A stretch of DNA of 64,000 nt from the NCBI GenBank assembly GCA_951813545.1, contig OX638352.1, forward strand, positions 2,868,835 to 2,932,834, in the 5' to 3' direction. The notes below the pieces were generated by a model. It saw only the letters and a list, made by a program, of their open reading frames with translations. It was not told the DNA's origin and did no database searches. Of the stretch, positions 53,273 to 62,490 are shown piece after piece; position 1 is the stretch's first letter; each line of letters starts with the position of its first letter. This stretch comes from an uncultured Poribacteria bacterium. Lineage in GTDB: Bacteria > Poribacteria > WGA-4E > WGA-3G. A program made the translations under genes and the position numbers.

Positions 53273-53878
53273 ATGGGTGTTAAAGAACGGAGAGCAAGGG
53301 AAAAAGAACAGTTGCAGCAGCAAATTCTTTCTGCAGCACGAGAGTTGTTTGTCAATGAAGGTTATGAGAACGTCTCCATGCGAAAGATTGCCAACAAGAT
53401 CGAATACTCACCAACAACGATCTACCTTTATTTTAAAGACAAGGCAGATCTTTTAGATTCGGTTTGCAAGGAAACACTCTTGAACCTGTTAAACACGCTT
53501 GAGCGGCTAAAAAGAGATAACACTGACCCCATTGAGACGTTGAGAAAAAGTGGGAAAGCCTATGTCGAGTTCGGCTTAGAATATCCGCAGGATTACAAAC
53601 TCACGTTTGTTATCCGTCCTCAGTTCCAAAAAGGTTTAGGTCTGCAAGAGGGATCGGTTGGCGAAAAGGTGTTTAATTATTTGCGTGAAATGGTCTCTGA
53701 ATGTATTCAACAACAGATATTCCACCAAGCGGATGTCGAAACCACCGGTCAGGTGCTGTGGTCAGCGGTTCACGGTGTCACATTGCTCTTAATTGATTTT
53801 CCTGACTTCCCTTGGACCGAGAAAGACAAATTGATCGACACTGTAATTGAAACGACAATTGCGGGCCTGAAGGCATAA
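53273..53878 (+). CDS. TetR/AcrR-family transcriptional regulator
   Basis: A 201-residue regulator. The N-terminal helix-turn-helix is clear (ARELFVNEGYENVSMRKIANKIEYSPTTIYLYFKDKADLLDSV, residues about 20-62). The remainder is the all-helical ligand-binding half, similar to the WHG-type C-terminal domain (TGQVLWSAVHGVTLLLIDFPDFP). AAAGGTGAAG precedes the start. A perfect palindrome over the promoter points to autorepression. The next genes are an FG-GAP protein pair on the same strand, possible targets. Confidence 0.9.
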   Translation: MGVKERRAREKEQLQQQILSAARELFVNEGYENVSMRKIANKIEYSPTTIYLYFKDKADLLDSVCKETLLNLLNTLERLKRDNTDPIETLRKSGKAYVEFGLEYPQDYKLTFVIRPQFQKGLGLQEGSVGEKVFNYLREMVSECIQQQIFHQADVETTGQVLWSAVHGVTLLLIDFPDFPWTEKDKLIDTVIETTIAGLKA

Positions 53879-53925
53879 ATCTGAAACTGCTTGGCGAAGG
53901 TAGGTTATATTTTTTTGGTACATAA

Positions 53926-53959
53926 GTTAACACTGTTCATTTATTTATCTATGTTAATA
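53926..53959 (+). repeat. 34-bp upstream element of the FG-GAP genes, copy 1
   Basis: The 34 bases from GTTAACACTGTTCATT to TATGTTAATA are identical to 55720-55753. Both copies sit a short distance upstream of paralogous FG-GAP genes. The outer TTAACA and TGTTAA words are inverted and recall the core of the TetR operator, but the spacing differs. Confidence 0.85.
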
Positions 53960-53989
53960 AACATACGAAAAACTCAAAAGGAAAATAAA

Positions 53990-55690
53990 ATGAAAAAGCG
54001 AAACCTATCCCATAAATGTTCTCTTTCCGCAGCCGAGTGCAGAAAACATTCTCAACAAAGCCTGTTCTCTATACTGGTTTTTGGAGCATTTCTATTAGGA
54101 TACTCAAGTGTGTTCGGTGAAGAGATCGAGGGGATAACCCCTGTCTCGGAATTCACTTTTGAGCAGCATGAGGTTGTCATTGGCTCCGCGGAACGTCAGA
54201 CCGTTTTGACCGGATTTCTTCTCGATGGTGATTTCGCCGAACTTGCTGTGGTGAACATTGACGAAAATGACAACCGGCATTTGTGCATCTACGCGTTCAG
54301 CGACGGCACTTGGGCATTGAGACTTGACACAACGCTGCGTCCAGAAGTATTGTTCGTTGACGTGGCAAACATTGACGGACATGACCGGCTGATTACATAC
54401 GAGCAGGGTCGCCTGAACTGGTTCGACCCCGACGCTGCAACAGAACGCGCATTAGTGGCAGTTACTTCCTACTTCAAGCCGCCTCGCAGCGGCGAAATCC
54501 CACACGTAGATATCACTTGTGACGTGAATGGCGATGGACACGACGATCTGGTAATACCGGATTCCGATGGCTTCTGGGTGTTCATCCAGATGAGCGACGG
54601 TGCGTTCGCTGAGAAAGTGAAGATCGGTCCTCCCACCAAGATGGAGAGGATCCGCGGAGCCGATGGCTATCGATACGACCCTTGGTCTCAGAGTCGTGTC
54701 CACGAGATCGACTATAACAGAGATGGTCGCATTGACTTGGTGTTCTGGGACGAGGATCACTTTGAGGTTCACCTCCAAGACGAGCGCGGACTGTTTGCAC
54801 CGAAAGCCAGTACCTTCACGACCGATGTGGCATTCGACTCGGACCGGCTCTCCTCACTCACCATCGGGGATATGACAGGGAAAGTGCTGCACTCGTTGGC
54901 TGACCTGAACGGCGATGGGATCGCTGATTTGGTAGTTTTCAAACTTTCGGGTACGGATATCTCCAGCAAGCACTCCAGTTACGAGGTGCATTTCGGCGCG
55001 CCAACACCGGATGGTGGCATCACGTTCTCACAGAACGTTGACATCTCATTCCAGTCAGCCAAGAAAATCCAGCTTGGGATGGACCGGTACGACTTCAACC
55101 GCGATGGCCAGGTTGATCTGATGATCACGACCATCGATATTGAGTTCCTCAAAGGCAGCCTCTGGAAGAGCATCAAAGGGTTCATGGGTGATGACATCTG
55201 GCTGGATCTCGAATTCTACCAAATGGAGGCAGGCGGCTACTCTGACACACCCAACACCACCCGCAGAATCGCGTTGGACGGAGTGCCCAGTCATCGCGAG
55301 CCGGGGTGGGTACCACTGGATATCGCGCTTCGAGGCGGGACGCATGAAAGTCGGAAGACCCAAAAGAACTACCCGCGCGCGTTCAACACGACTGTGTGCA
55401 TCGGGGATGTGACCGGCGATAATCGCTTAGACCTGCTCCTCGGGGATCATCCTCGGATCATGGGTATCTTCGTCGGCATGCCGGGACCTGAAATGTTTGC
55501 CCGACAATCTCAAGAAGTGGCAGTCGCCATGCCCAACGACGAGGAATACACTTGGCTAGTAGACCTCAACAAGGATGGGGTGCAAGACCTCCTCATGCAT
55601 CGTCCATTCACGCTACGAGACGCTCACGGGGCACCGATAGAGCCCCCGGGAACCGAGTCGCATCGGGTAAGTATACTGATCGCCCGATAG
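53990..55690 (+). CDS. Exported FG-GAP/VCBS repeat protein (first of a pair)
   Basis: A 566-residue protein from ATG 53990 (AAAAGGAAAATAAA upstream); the frame is open 33 codons further but lacks a signal. A hydrophobic signal segment at about 28-47 follows a basic N-terminus. The mature part has repeated DxNxDGxxD calcium-binding-type loops typical of FG-GAP beta-propeller blades: DVNGDGHDDLV, DYNRDGRIDLVFWDED, DLNGDGIADLV, DFNRDGQVDLM, DVTGDNRLDLL and DLNKDGVQDLL. Such propellers bind proteins or sugars at the cell surface. It is a paralogue of the next gene, and shares its N-terminus and upstream element. Confidence 0.87.
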   Translation: MKKRNLSHKCSLSAAECRKHSQQSLFSILVFGAFLLGYSSVFGEEIEGITPVSEFTFEQHEVVIGSAERQTVLTGFLLDGDFAELAVVNIDENDNRHLCIYAFSDGTWALRLDTTLRPEVLFVDVANIDGHDRLITYEQGRLNWFDPDAATERALVAVTSYFKPPRSGEIPHVDITCDVNGDGHDDLVIPDSDGFWVFIQMSDGAFAEKVKIGPPTKMERIRGADGYRYDPWSQSRVHEIDYNRDGRIDLVFWDEDHFEVHLQDERGLFAPKASTFTTDVAFDSDRLSSLTIGDMTGKVLHSLADLNGDGIADLVVFKLSGTDISSKHSSYEVHFGAPTPDGGITFSQNVDISFQSAKKIQLGMDRYDFNRDGQVDLMITTIDIEFLKGSLWKSIKGFMGDDIWLDLEFYQMEAGGYSDTPNTTRRIALDGVPSHREPGWVPLDIALRGGTHESRKTQKNYPRAFNTTVCIGDVTGDNRLDLLLGDHPRIMGIFVGMPGPEMFARQSQEVAVAMPNDEEYTWLVDLNKDGVQDLLMHRPFTLRDAHGAPIEPPGTESHRVSILIAR

Positions 55691-55719
55691 ACCGATCGTG
55701 TATATTTTTTTGACTATAT

Positions 55720-55753
55720 GTTAACACTGTTCATTTATTTATCTATGTTAATA
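55720..55753 (+). repeat. 34-bp upstream element of the FG-GAP genes, copy 2
   Basis: Identical to 53926-53959; it lies 26 bases before the start of the second FG-GAP gene. It was evidently copied together with the gene and probably contains control signals. Confidence 0.85.
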
Positions 55754-55779
55754 TATGAAAAACCCGACAGGAGAATAAA

Positions 55780-57450
55780 ATGAAGAAGCGAAACCTACTC
55801 CACAAACACTTTCTCTCCGCAGCTAAGTGCATAAGACGTTATCGACAGAGCCTATTTTTAACATTGGTTCTCAGTGTATGTCTGTTGAGTTGTTCCGGTC
55901 GATCTAACGAAGTAGTTGCTCCAACAATGATGTCTGCTCCCACGGAACTCACTTTTCAACAACACAAGGTCGAGACCGACACTGCGAAACACCAGACTGT
56001 TTTGACGGGATTTATTCTCGATGGTGATTTCGCCGAACTTGCTGTGGTGAACGTTGACGAAAACGATAACCGGCATTTGCGCATCTACGCGTTCAGCGAT
56101 GGCACTTGGATATTGAGACTTGACACAACGCTGCGTCCTGAAGTAATGTTCGTCGATGTCGCAAACATCGGTGGACGCGATCGGTTGATTACATACGAGC
56201 ACGGTCGTCTGAATTGGTTCGATCCCGACTCGGTGGTTGAACGGACACTGGTCGAAGTTACTACAAACTACAACGCGACGGGTGAAGGTGGAATCCCCCA
56301 CGTCGATATCACTCAAGATATAAACCGCGACAGCCTCGACGACTTGGTAGTTCCAGACATCAACGGCTTCTGGATAGCCACGCAATCGCGCGACGGTTCA
56401 TTTACCGACCCGATGAAACTCGGACCTCCCGAACCCTTCCTCGACGAGATTCCCATGGACGATACGCGTAGTTATCGCGAGGTAGGAATAACGCCCTTAA
56501 CTGTCCTCTGGTACCTAAGCCGTGTCCACCAAATGGACTACGACCACGATGGACGCAGCGATCTCGTGTTCTGGAACGCGGACCATTTTGACGTATATCG
56601 CCAAGATGCTCGTGGGATGTTTTCCTCAGTAGCAGAGACCTTCACTGTTGATATCCCATTCGACTCCGACGGTGCCTATTCGATTGCTTTTGGGTTCAGC
56701 GGCGAGAATATGTTCTCGCTCATCTTTGGCTTTAGAGAGAACACGAAACGGAGGGTGCTGCACACGTTTCAAGATATGAACGGCGATAGCACTGCCGACA
56801 TGGTGATCCACTCGTTAGAGGGACGGAGTCTTGGGAAACAACGCAGCCTGTACGAGGTGTATTTCGGCACACCAACACCCGATGGAATCGGGTTCGCACG
56901 GAATGTCGGTATGACAATCCGACCGCGAGGGACCGCTGGGGGTTTGCAGCCTTGGGGCTATTCGTCGCAGTGGTTCCAAGATCTCGATGCAGATGGTAAG
57001 GTCGACATTCTGTTCAAAGACGTAAAGACTGGGCTTATTGGGATGAGCCGGGCAATGCTCGGCAAGTCGATTGCAATAGATCTCGAGTTCTATCGTATGG
57101 AAGATGGTACTTATCCCGATAAACCGACTACCAGGCGTAAAATCAGGCCGGGCTTGGACCTCTTCGAGACAGATAAGGTCTTCTTTCCAGTGGTACTGCT
57201 TGGTGATGTGAACGGGGACAGACGCTCAGACCTGCTGGTCGGAAAGCACTGGGAAGAGCTGCACGTCTTTCCCGGCATACCGGGACCGAAACTGTTCGCG
57301 CGGAAACCTCAAAAGGTGGCAATCGCTATGCCTAACGATGAGCGAAACGCTCGGTTAGTGGACCTCAACAAGGACAACAAGAAGGACCTCCTCATATATT
57401 ATCCATCTACTACCGAATCGAATCGGGTGACACTGTTGATCGCCCAATAA
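55780..57450 (+). CDS. FG-GAP/VCBS repeat lipoprotein (second of a pair)
   Basis: A 556-residue paralogue of the preceding protein. Unlike it, this copy has a lipobox (LLSC, Cys38), so it should be lipid-anchored. N-terminal MKKRNLLHKHFLSAAKCIRR matches the MKKRNLSHKCSLSAAECRKH start of the first copy. Propeller motifs are DYDHDGRSDLVFWNADHFDVY, DMNGDSTADMV, DLDADGKVDIL, DVNGDRRSDLL and DLNKDNKKDLL; one (DINRDSLDDLV) is degenerate. ACAGGAGAATAAA precedes the start. A small barrel-type protein gene follows 18 bases later, likely in the same transcript. Confidence 0.87.
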   Translation: MKKRNLLHKHFLSAAKCIRRYRQSLFLTLVLSVCLLSCSGRSNEVVAPTMMSAPTELTFQQHKVETDTAKHQTVLTGFILDGDFAELAVVNVDENDNRHLRIYAFSDGTWILRLDTTLRPEVMFVDVANIGGRDRLITYEHGRLNWFDPDSVVERTLVEVTTNYNATGEGGIPHVDITQDINRDSLDDLVVPDINGFWIATQSRDGSFTDPMKLGPPEPFLDEIPMDDTRSYREVGITPLTVLWYLSRVHQMDYDHDGRSDLVFWNADHFDVYRQDARGMFSSVAETFTVDIPFDSDGAYSIAFGFSGENMFSLIFGFRENTKRRVLHTFQDMNGDSTADMVIHSLEGRSLGKQRSLYEVYFGTPTPDGIGFARNVGMTIRPRGTAGGLQPWGYSSQWFQDLDADGKVDILFKDVKTGLIGMSRAMLGKSIAIDLEFYRMEDGTYPDKPTTRRKIRPGLDLFETDKVFFPVVLLGDVNGDRRSDLLVGKHWEELHVFPGIPGPKLFARKPQKVAIAMPNDERNARLVDLNKDNKKDLLIYYPSTTESNRVTLLIAQ

Positions 57451-57468
57451 ACAAAAAGGAGAAAAACA

Positions 57469-58032
57469 ATGAAACGCACAATGTTTTGTCTGATCTGTAT
57501 TTTTGTAGGAATAACCTTGAGTTTCTCAGTTCAGGCACAAGAATCGAATCTCATCAAAGATTTTGGTATCGGACTTCAAGGAGCGACACCTGAATTTGGT
57601 GGGGTCAGTTTTCGCTATACTGGACTGGCACCCGTGTATCTTCAAACCGTCGGACGTTTTATTCTCACGGATGAGAACAGCGACCACATGTTAGGTGCTG
57701 GTATTTCGTATGCCATATTTGAACACCAAAGCAGATGGAACCTATCTCGACTCTATTTTACCTTAGAAGGTGCTTGGCGGTATGAAAGCAGGATGGACTC
57801 CATTACCCCGGAATCCGAAATTACCACGCAGTACGAAAAAACGAGAGACTACACTACCACAACATTAGGCGGTGGACTCGCTTTTGGAGGTGAACTTGTA
57901 TTTTCACTCGGAGGGATTCCGCTCGGTTTGAACGTAGAAGTTGGTCAAGGGTTTGGTAGGGAGAAAACCGACTCCAAATCTAAAGGTCTCGCTGGTGTTT
58001 ACATAGGCGCGGGTATACACGCCTATTTTTAA
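57469..58032 (+). CDS. Small outer-membrane beta-barrel-like protein
   Basis: A 187-residue protein with a signal peptide (MKRTMFCLICIFVGITLSFSVQAQ). The mature part has alternating polar and hydrophobic strands, glycine turns (GLQGATPEFGG, LGGGLAFGGELVFSLGG) and a C-terminal aromatic end (YIGAGIHAYF), typical of eight-stranded outer-membrane barrels. AAAAAGGAG precedes the start, which is 18 bases after the FG-GAP lipoprotein gene. It may anchor or present the FG-GAP protein; no specific family was recognised. Confidence 0.72.
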   Translation: MKRTMFCLICIFVGITLSFSVQAQESNLIKDFGIGLQGATPEFGGVSFRYTGLAPVYLQTVGRFILTDENSDHMLGAGISYAIFEHQSRWNLSRLYFTLEGAWRYESRMDSITPESEITTQYEKTRDYTTTTLGGGLAFGGELVFSLGGIPLGLNVEVGQGFGREKTDSKSKGLAGVYIGAGIHAYF

Positions 58033-58041
58033 ATCCATTTA

Positions 58042-58077
58042 TTACAGAGGGATACCGACAAAGGTTTCCCTCTGTAA
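58042..58077. terminator. Hairpin after the FG-GAP/barrel operon
   Basis: TTACAGAGGGA (58042-58052) and TCCCTCTGTAA (58067-58077) are perfect arms with a 14-base loop. No T-tract follows, so terminator function is likely but unproven. A GTTGGGTTTCAC dispersed-repeat word lies further on at about 58152. Confidence 0.5.
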
Positions 58078-58169
58078 GTACAGGTCTCACAGATTGATTA
58101 AGCAGTACCACCAGGCGATGTTGGATGCATTCGACCGACAGTTTGAATAGTGTTGGGTTTCACACTCGC

Positions 58170-59075
58170 TCAACCTAATCTGTGTGCTTGCTGCACTGAG
58201 ATTTGTGCTTCCCATTCTTTCCAGGTTGGTTTGTCGCCTTCAGTAAGCACGACAAGTGGCACTCTACCGCCCGCCAATGCTTTGTTTTTCACGAACTCGG
58301 CAGCTTCATGCTGCGCAGGGGTCAAGTCAGCCCGGTCGGGTGTGGGAAAGTAACGGAAGTCGATGCTCCAGCGGGATTTCTGTGTCGTGTTCACTTTGCT
58401 GGTATGTACGCAGAGGTTCGACATGAATAGGGCACCACCCGGTTTAAGCGGAATAGACACCGGCGTGCCACGCGCTTCAACGTCTTCGTCCATTCGGACG
58501 TTTGAGTCAGCACCGCGCGCACCGTCCAATAAACCCCACCGATGGCTGCCCGGAATAACCCAGCAACATCCATTTTCAACCGTCGCTTCAACCAGTGGCA
58601 CCCACACCGTAACCATGTGAAGACCTTCAGTGTGTTTCTCCTTTTTGCCGATAGTTGACTGGTCGAGATATTGGCTATCTTGGTGCCACGGGAACGAGGT
58701 AATCACGCTGCCGGGAAGTTTCGTCCGTAACGCAGGCGTACCGATATTCGAGACTTCAGGACCCAAGAGCAGGCGGAGCACATTGAGAACACCCGGTAGG
58801 TTGTAGAGATCATAAAACTCACGTCCGAACATACCAAAAGCCCAGTTGCGAGGTAGTATGTCTAATTCTTCACAGATCGCGGCGTACCGCCGCTCAAAGG
58901 ACTCGTCTTCATAACGCGACGATAGCTTGCCGTCCGTGTACAATTCATCGCTATAGGTATCAACCTTTGCCTTGATAAAGTCGCGGATCGGATCTAAATC
59001 TCGGTTGTCGATAATATCTCTAAGCACCACGTAACCATCACGTTCATAAGAGGTCTTGATTTCTTGATCCGTCAT
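58170..59075 (-). CDS. PhyH-family Fe(II)/2-oxoglutarate dioxygenase
   Basis: A 301-residue protein. Iron ligands are H131 and D133 (WHQDSQYL) and H224 (LCVHTSKVN), and R235 is the expected 2-oxoglutarate contact. GCCWVIPGSHRWG is the usual family loop. GGAAGGAG lies before ATG 59075. It is divergent from the enolase-superfamily gene, with 118 bases between the starts, so a shared control region is possible. Confidence 0.88.
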   Translation of the reverse strand: MTDQEIKTSYERDGYVVLRDIIDNRDLDPIRDFIKAKVDTYSDELYTDGKLSSRYEDESFERRYAAICEELDILPRNWAFGMFGREFYDLYNLPGVLNVLRLLLGPEVSNIGTPALRTKLPGSVITSFPWHQDSQYLDQSTIGKKEKHTEGLHMVTVWVPLVEATVENGCCWVIPGSHRWGLLDGARGADSNVRMDEDVEARGTPVSIPLKPGGALFMSNLCVHTSKVNTTQKSRWSIDFRYFPTPDRADLTPAQHEAAEFVKNKALAGGRVPLVVLTEGDKPTWKEWEAQISVQQAHRLG

Positions 59076-59193
59076 CAGCTAAACTCCTTCCATCGCTATT
59101 GTAGAATCTCAAAGGATATGTTATCATGAATGCGCAGTGGACGCAATACCAATTGATTTTTTCAATTGATTTCATACACGAAGGGGAACAGAT

Positions 59194-60327
59194 ATGAAAA
59201 TTACCGATGTGAAAGCGATGACGCTAAAGGGATACAAACAGTGGAATTATGTCCAGATTGAAACCGATGAGGGCTTGACAGGGATAGGCGAGGCGCATCC
59301 TGGGGCGGGAATCGCTGAAATTATCCTGCAATTCAAGCGGATACTCATTGGTGCAGATCCAAGAAATATAGAGCCTCTTTACAACAGGATGATTGGCGCA
59401 GCGAGCAATCGGTACGCAATGGGTTTATCGGCGATTGGTGGGATAGAAACCGCACTGTGGGATCTGCTCGGCAAAAGCCTGGGGGTGCCAGTCTATCGGT
59501 TGTTAGGTGGGAAATATCGCGACCGCATTCGACTCTATGCCGATGTAGGACACGGAAAAGGAAACACGCCAGAAGGTTGGGCACAACGAGCAAGGGAAGG
59601 CGTTGCAGACGGCTACCAAGCGATTAAGTTTGACATCGATAACTCCGCAAACGAACTCAAACAGGATGCAGTCAATCGGGAATTAAGTACAGCGGAGTTG
59701 CAGAAAATGACCTCGTTGGTTGCTGCCGCACGAGAAGCCGCTGGTGATGAAATTGACATTAGCATTGACTGCCATAGCCTATTCAGCGTCCACTCGGCGA
59801 TGAAGCTTGCGGAACTTTTGGAGCCGTTTGATTTAATGTTCTTGGAAGACCCTGTTCCGAACGACAATGTTGAAGCGATGGCGAAGGTCAGCACCGCGAC
59901 TTCTATTCCGATCTGTACCGGTGAGTTCCTGTTTCGACGAGATGGTTTCAGAGAGCTGATCCAAACACAAGCCTGCGATATGCTTCACGTTGATGTCTCT
60001 GGAACAGGCGGGATACTTGAGGCAAAGAAGATTGCGGATCTGGCGGATCTGTATTATATGCCGTTCGCCGCACACAACATTACATCTCCAATCGGCATGA
60101 CAGCGACGGCACACGTCTGCGCCGCAGTGCGGAATTTCATCGTCATGGAACTTCCGTATCACGCCGATCAGGTGGATTGGCGATGGGACCTCGCTATTTC
60201 CGATGAACCCCTCCTTCAAGATAACATATTTGTGGTGCCGGAGCAGCCGGGATTGGGTGTCGAAATAAACGCCGAAGTCGCGAAGGAACATCTAATGTCC
60301 GGGTCTGACCACTTTGGTATATCTTAA
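59194..60327 (+). CDS. Enolase-superfamily sugar-acid dehydratase (mandelate racemase/galactonate dehydratase-like)
   Basis: A 377-residue protein. Metal ligands are D192 (DCHSLF), E218 (LEDPVP) and E244 (GEFLF); the catalytic-barrel segment contains K145-F-D147, the KFDP-like form seen in galactonate-type dehydratases rather than KxK, and H294 (AHNITSPIG) is the candidate general acid. These enzymes dehydrate sugar acids after abstracting an alpha proton. GAAGGGG precedes the start. It fits with the sugar oxidation and lactonase genes in the window. The exact substrate is unknown. Confidence 0.87.
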   Translation: MKITDVKAMTLKGYKQWNYVQIETDEGLTGIGEAHPGAGIAEIILQFKRILIGADPRNIEPLYNRMIGAASNRYAMGLSAIGGIETALWDLLGKSLGVPVYRLLGGKYRDRIRLYADVGHGKGNTPEGWAQRAREGVADGYQAIKFDIDNSANELKQDAVNRELSTAELQKMTSLVAAAREAAGDEIDISIDCHSLFSVHSAMKLAELLEPFDLMFLEDPVPNDNVEAMAKVSTATSIPICTGEFLFRRDGFRELIQTQACDMLHVDVSGTGGILEAKKIADLADLYYMPFAAHNITSPIGMTATAHVCAAVRNFIVMELPYHADQVDWRWDLAISDEPLLQDNIFVVPEQPGLGVEINAEVAKEHLMSGSDHFGIS

Positions 60328-60443
60328 ACCTCCCACGATTTATTTGGTAATATAACGGAAGCGAATAGGAAATTTCTGATTAAAAATTCAGAACGACACC
60401 CGGTAAAAACAGTAGCAACGATCCATCAGCAGGAAATCAATCT

Positions 60444-62315
60444 ATGCAAAACAATACAGCACGAGATATCACGCAATGGAACTTACCTGAAAAGGCAAAA
60501 GCGCGCTTCGGCAAAGGGGGGATAAGAGAGTTAACATATTTTCCAGATGGCACCCGACTCGCCGGTAGGAGCTCAATTGGCTTCTGGATCTATGATGCAC
60601 ACACTGGAGAAGAAGTTGACCTATTCACAGGGGATACATGGGAGGTCATGACCATGGCGTTGAGTCCTGATGGACACACCCTTGCTGTTGCGAGTGACAA
60701 AAATATCCGTTTGTTGGATCTACACACGAGAAATCAGAAAGATGTTCTCGCTGGACACAAGGACGATGTTGATTCACTGGCATTTAGTCCGACTGGAGAA
60801 ATACTCGCGAGTGGTAGTGAAGATACTACAATTAGATTATGGGATGTAGACACTGGTGAATTGGTACGAACACTCATAGGGCATACGGATTGGGTTCGGT
60901 GGGTGGCATTCTCACGTGACGGAAAGATGCTCGCAAGTGCGGCGGATGGAAAAGGCGCGATCTATTTATGGGACGTACACACCGGAAAACTCTTGAGAAC
61001 CATTACTGGACATCCCGATCAGATCTACACTTCTACCTATGCTCCGATTGGTCCGACGCTCGTCAGTGTTGCCTATGCTCCGGATGGTCTGACGCTTGCC
61101 AGTAGCGGACCAGACTCCAAGATTCGTTTATGGGACGTGTCCACTGGTAAACTCATAAAAACTATTACCACTGACATGAGGTCGGTTGATTCCGTTGTAT
61201 ATTCACCCGATAGTGAAACACTTGCCAGCGTTAGTGAGTGGCATAATAACATCTATTTGTGGGATGTTCACACAGGTGAACTCTTAAAAGTACTTACGGG
61301 ACATACTGACACGGTTGATTCTCTCGCGTATGCACCCGATGGTAAAACACTCGCCAGTGAAAGTGACGATGGGACAGTCCGATTTTGGGATGCTGACACC
61401 GGAGAACTCCTGAAAACTATCAGTGGACATACGTTTTACGCAAGATCTGTGAAGTTTTCACCGGATGGTGGAACAGTTGCGAGTAGCGAGATGGCGGACT
61501 ATACAATTGTCCTGCGAGATGTCCAGACCGGAAAAATCCTGAAAGCACTCGTTGGGCATACGGATCACGCTTGTTCTATAGCGTATTCACCGGATGGAGG
61601 GACGCTGGCGAGTGGAAGTTGGGACGGAACGATTCGGATATGGGATGTGCAGACAGGTGAACTCTTGAGGACGCTCACCGGGCATGAACAGGGTGTTCCT
61701 GCCCTCTTTTATTCGATGGACGGGACAACCCTTGTGAGCGGAGGTTGGGACAATACAACTCGGTTGTGGGACGGACAGACCGGACAACTCCTGAAAACCA
61801 TCTCCGAGCACGTTACGCAGTTTGGAGGAACAGATTCGAGTATTTCACTCAGTCCCGATGGAAATACTCTCGTCGTTGCTACCGGTGAGAATGTGATCCG
61901 ATTGTGGGATACGCGCACCGGTAAGGTCAGAACTACACTCGCTGGACATACGAGTCCAGTAACTTCTGTCGCGTTTTCACCGAATAGCTCCCTGCTTGCG
62001 AGTGGAAGCAACGACGGGACAATCCGACTGTGGAATACTGCCACGGATGAACTTCTCCTAACCTTTCCAAAACAGCCGAGCGGGGTTGAATCCATCGAAT
62101 TCAGTCCTGATGGACAAACAATTGCGAGTGGAAGTGCGGGGGATATCTATATCTCAGATTTAGCCACAGGCAAGCACATAGCAACACTCACTGGACATAG
62201 GTCTTGTGTTCACTCTGTTGCGTTTAGTCCTGATGGAAAGATGCTCGCCAGTGGAAGTGACGATAGGACCGTGCTATTATGGGATTTGACGCAAATCCAA
62301 CTGCAAAGTGAATAA
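60444..62315 (+). CDS. Cytoplasmic WD40-repeat protein, 14 blades
   Basis: A 623-residue protein made almost entirely of WD40 repeats; 14 WD-type units (LWDVDTG and variants) can be counted, enough for two seven-bladed propellers. There is no signal peptide, transmembrane segment or attached enzymatic domain. One unit (about residues 190-225) contains a doubled YAPxG segment, an irregular insertion. Such proteins are scaffolds for protein assembly. AGGAAATC precedes the start. The neighbours give no partner. Confidence 0.85.
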   Translation: MQNNTARDITQWNLPEKAKARFGKGGIRELTYFPDGTRLAGRSSIGFWIYDAHTGEEVDLFTGDTWEVMTMALSPDGHTLAVASDKNIRLLDLHTRNQKDVLAGHKDDVDSLAFSPTGEILASGSEDTTIRLWDVDTGELVRTLIGHTDWVRWVAFSRDGKMLASAADGKGAIYLWDVHTGKLLRTITGHPDQIYTSTYAPIGPTLVSVAYAPDGLTLASSGPDSKIRLWDVSTGKLIKTITTDMRSVDSVVYSPDSETLASVSEWHNNIYLWDVHTGELLKVLTGHTDTVDSLAYAPDGKTLASESDDGTVRFWDADTGELLKTISGHTFYARSVKFSPDGGTVASSEMADYTIVLRDVQTGKILKALVGHTDHACSIAYSPDGGTLASGSWDGTIRIWDVQTGELLRTLTGHEQGVPALFYSMDGTTLVSGGWDNTTRLWDGQTGQLLKTISEHVTQFGGTDSSISLSPDGNTLVVATGENVIRLWDTRTGKVRTTLAGHTSPVTSVAFSPNSSLLASGSNDGTIRLWNTATDELLLTFPKQPSGVESIEFSPDGQTIASGSAGDIYISDLATGKHIATLTGHRSCVHSVAFSPDGKMLASGSDDRTVLLWDLTQIQLQSE

Positions 62316-62390
62316 AACTTACTAAAACTGTGCAGATTGGATGACTTTCAAGGGCATCAAGAAACCTAAAATCACTAAAACATGAGCGAA

Positions 62391-62423
62391 ACCCAACATA
62401 TTCTCACACCTACAGTGTTGGGT
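62391..62423. terminator. Weak hairpin between convergent WD40 and membrane protein genes
   Basis: ACCCAACA (62391-62398) and TGTTGGGT (62416-62423) pair with a 17-base loop, followed by another GTTGGGTTTCAC word. This could be a bidirectional terminator or a dispersed-repeat fragment. Confidence 0.35.
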
Positions 62424-62490
62424 CGTTGGGTTTCACTGTTTTTACACAAAAGGGACATCGAAAATCAACTCTCCGTGGAAAAATAAAAAA

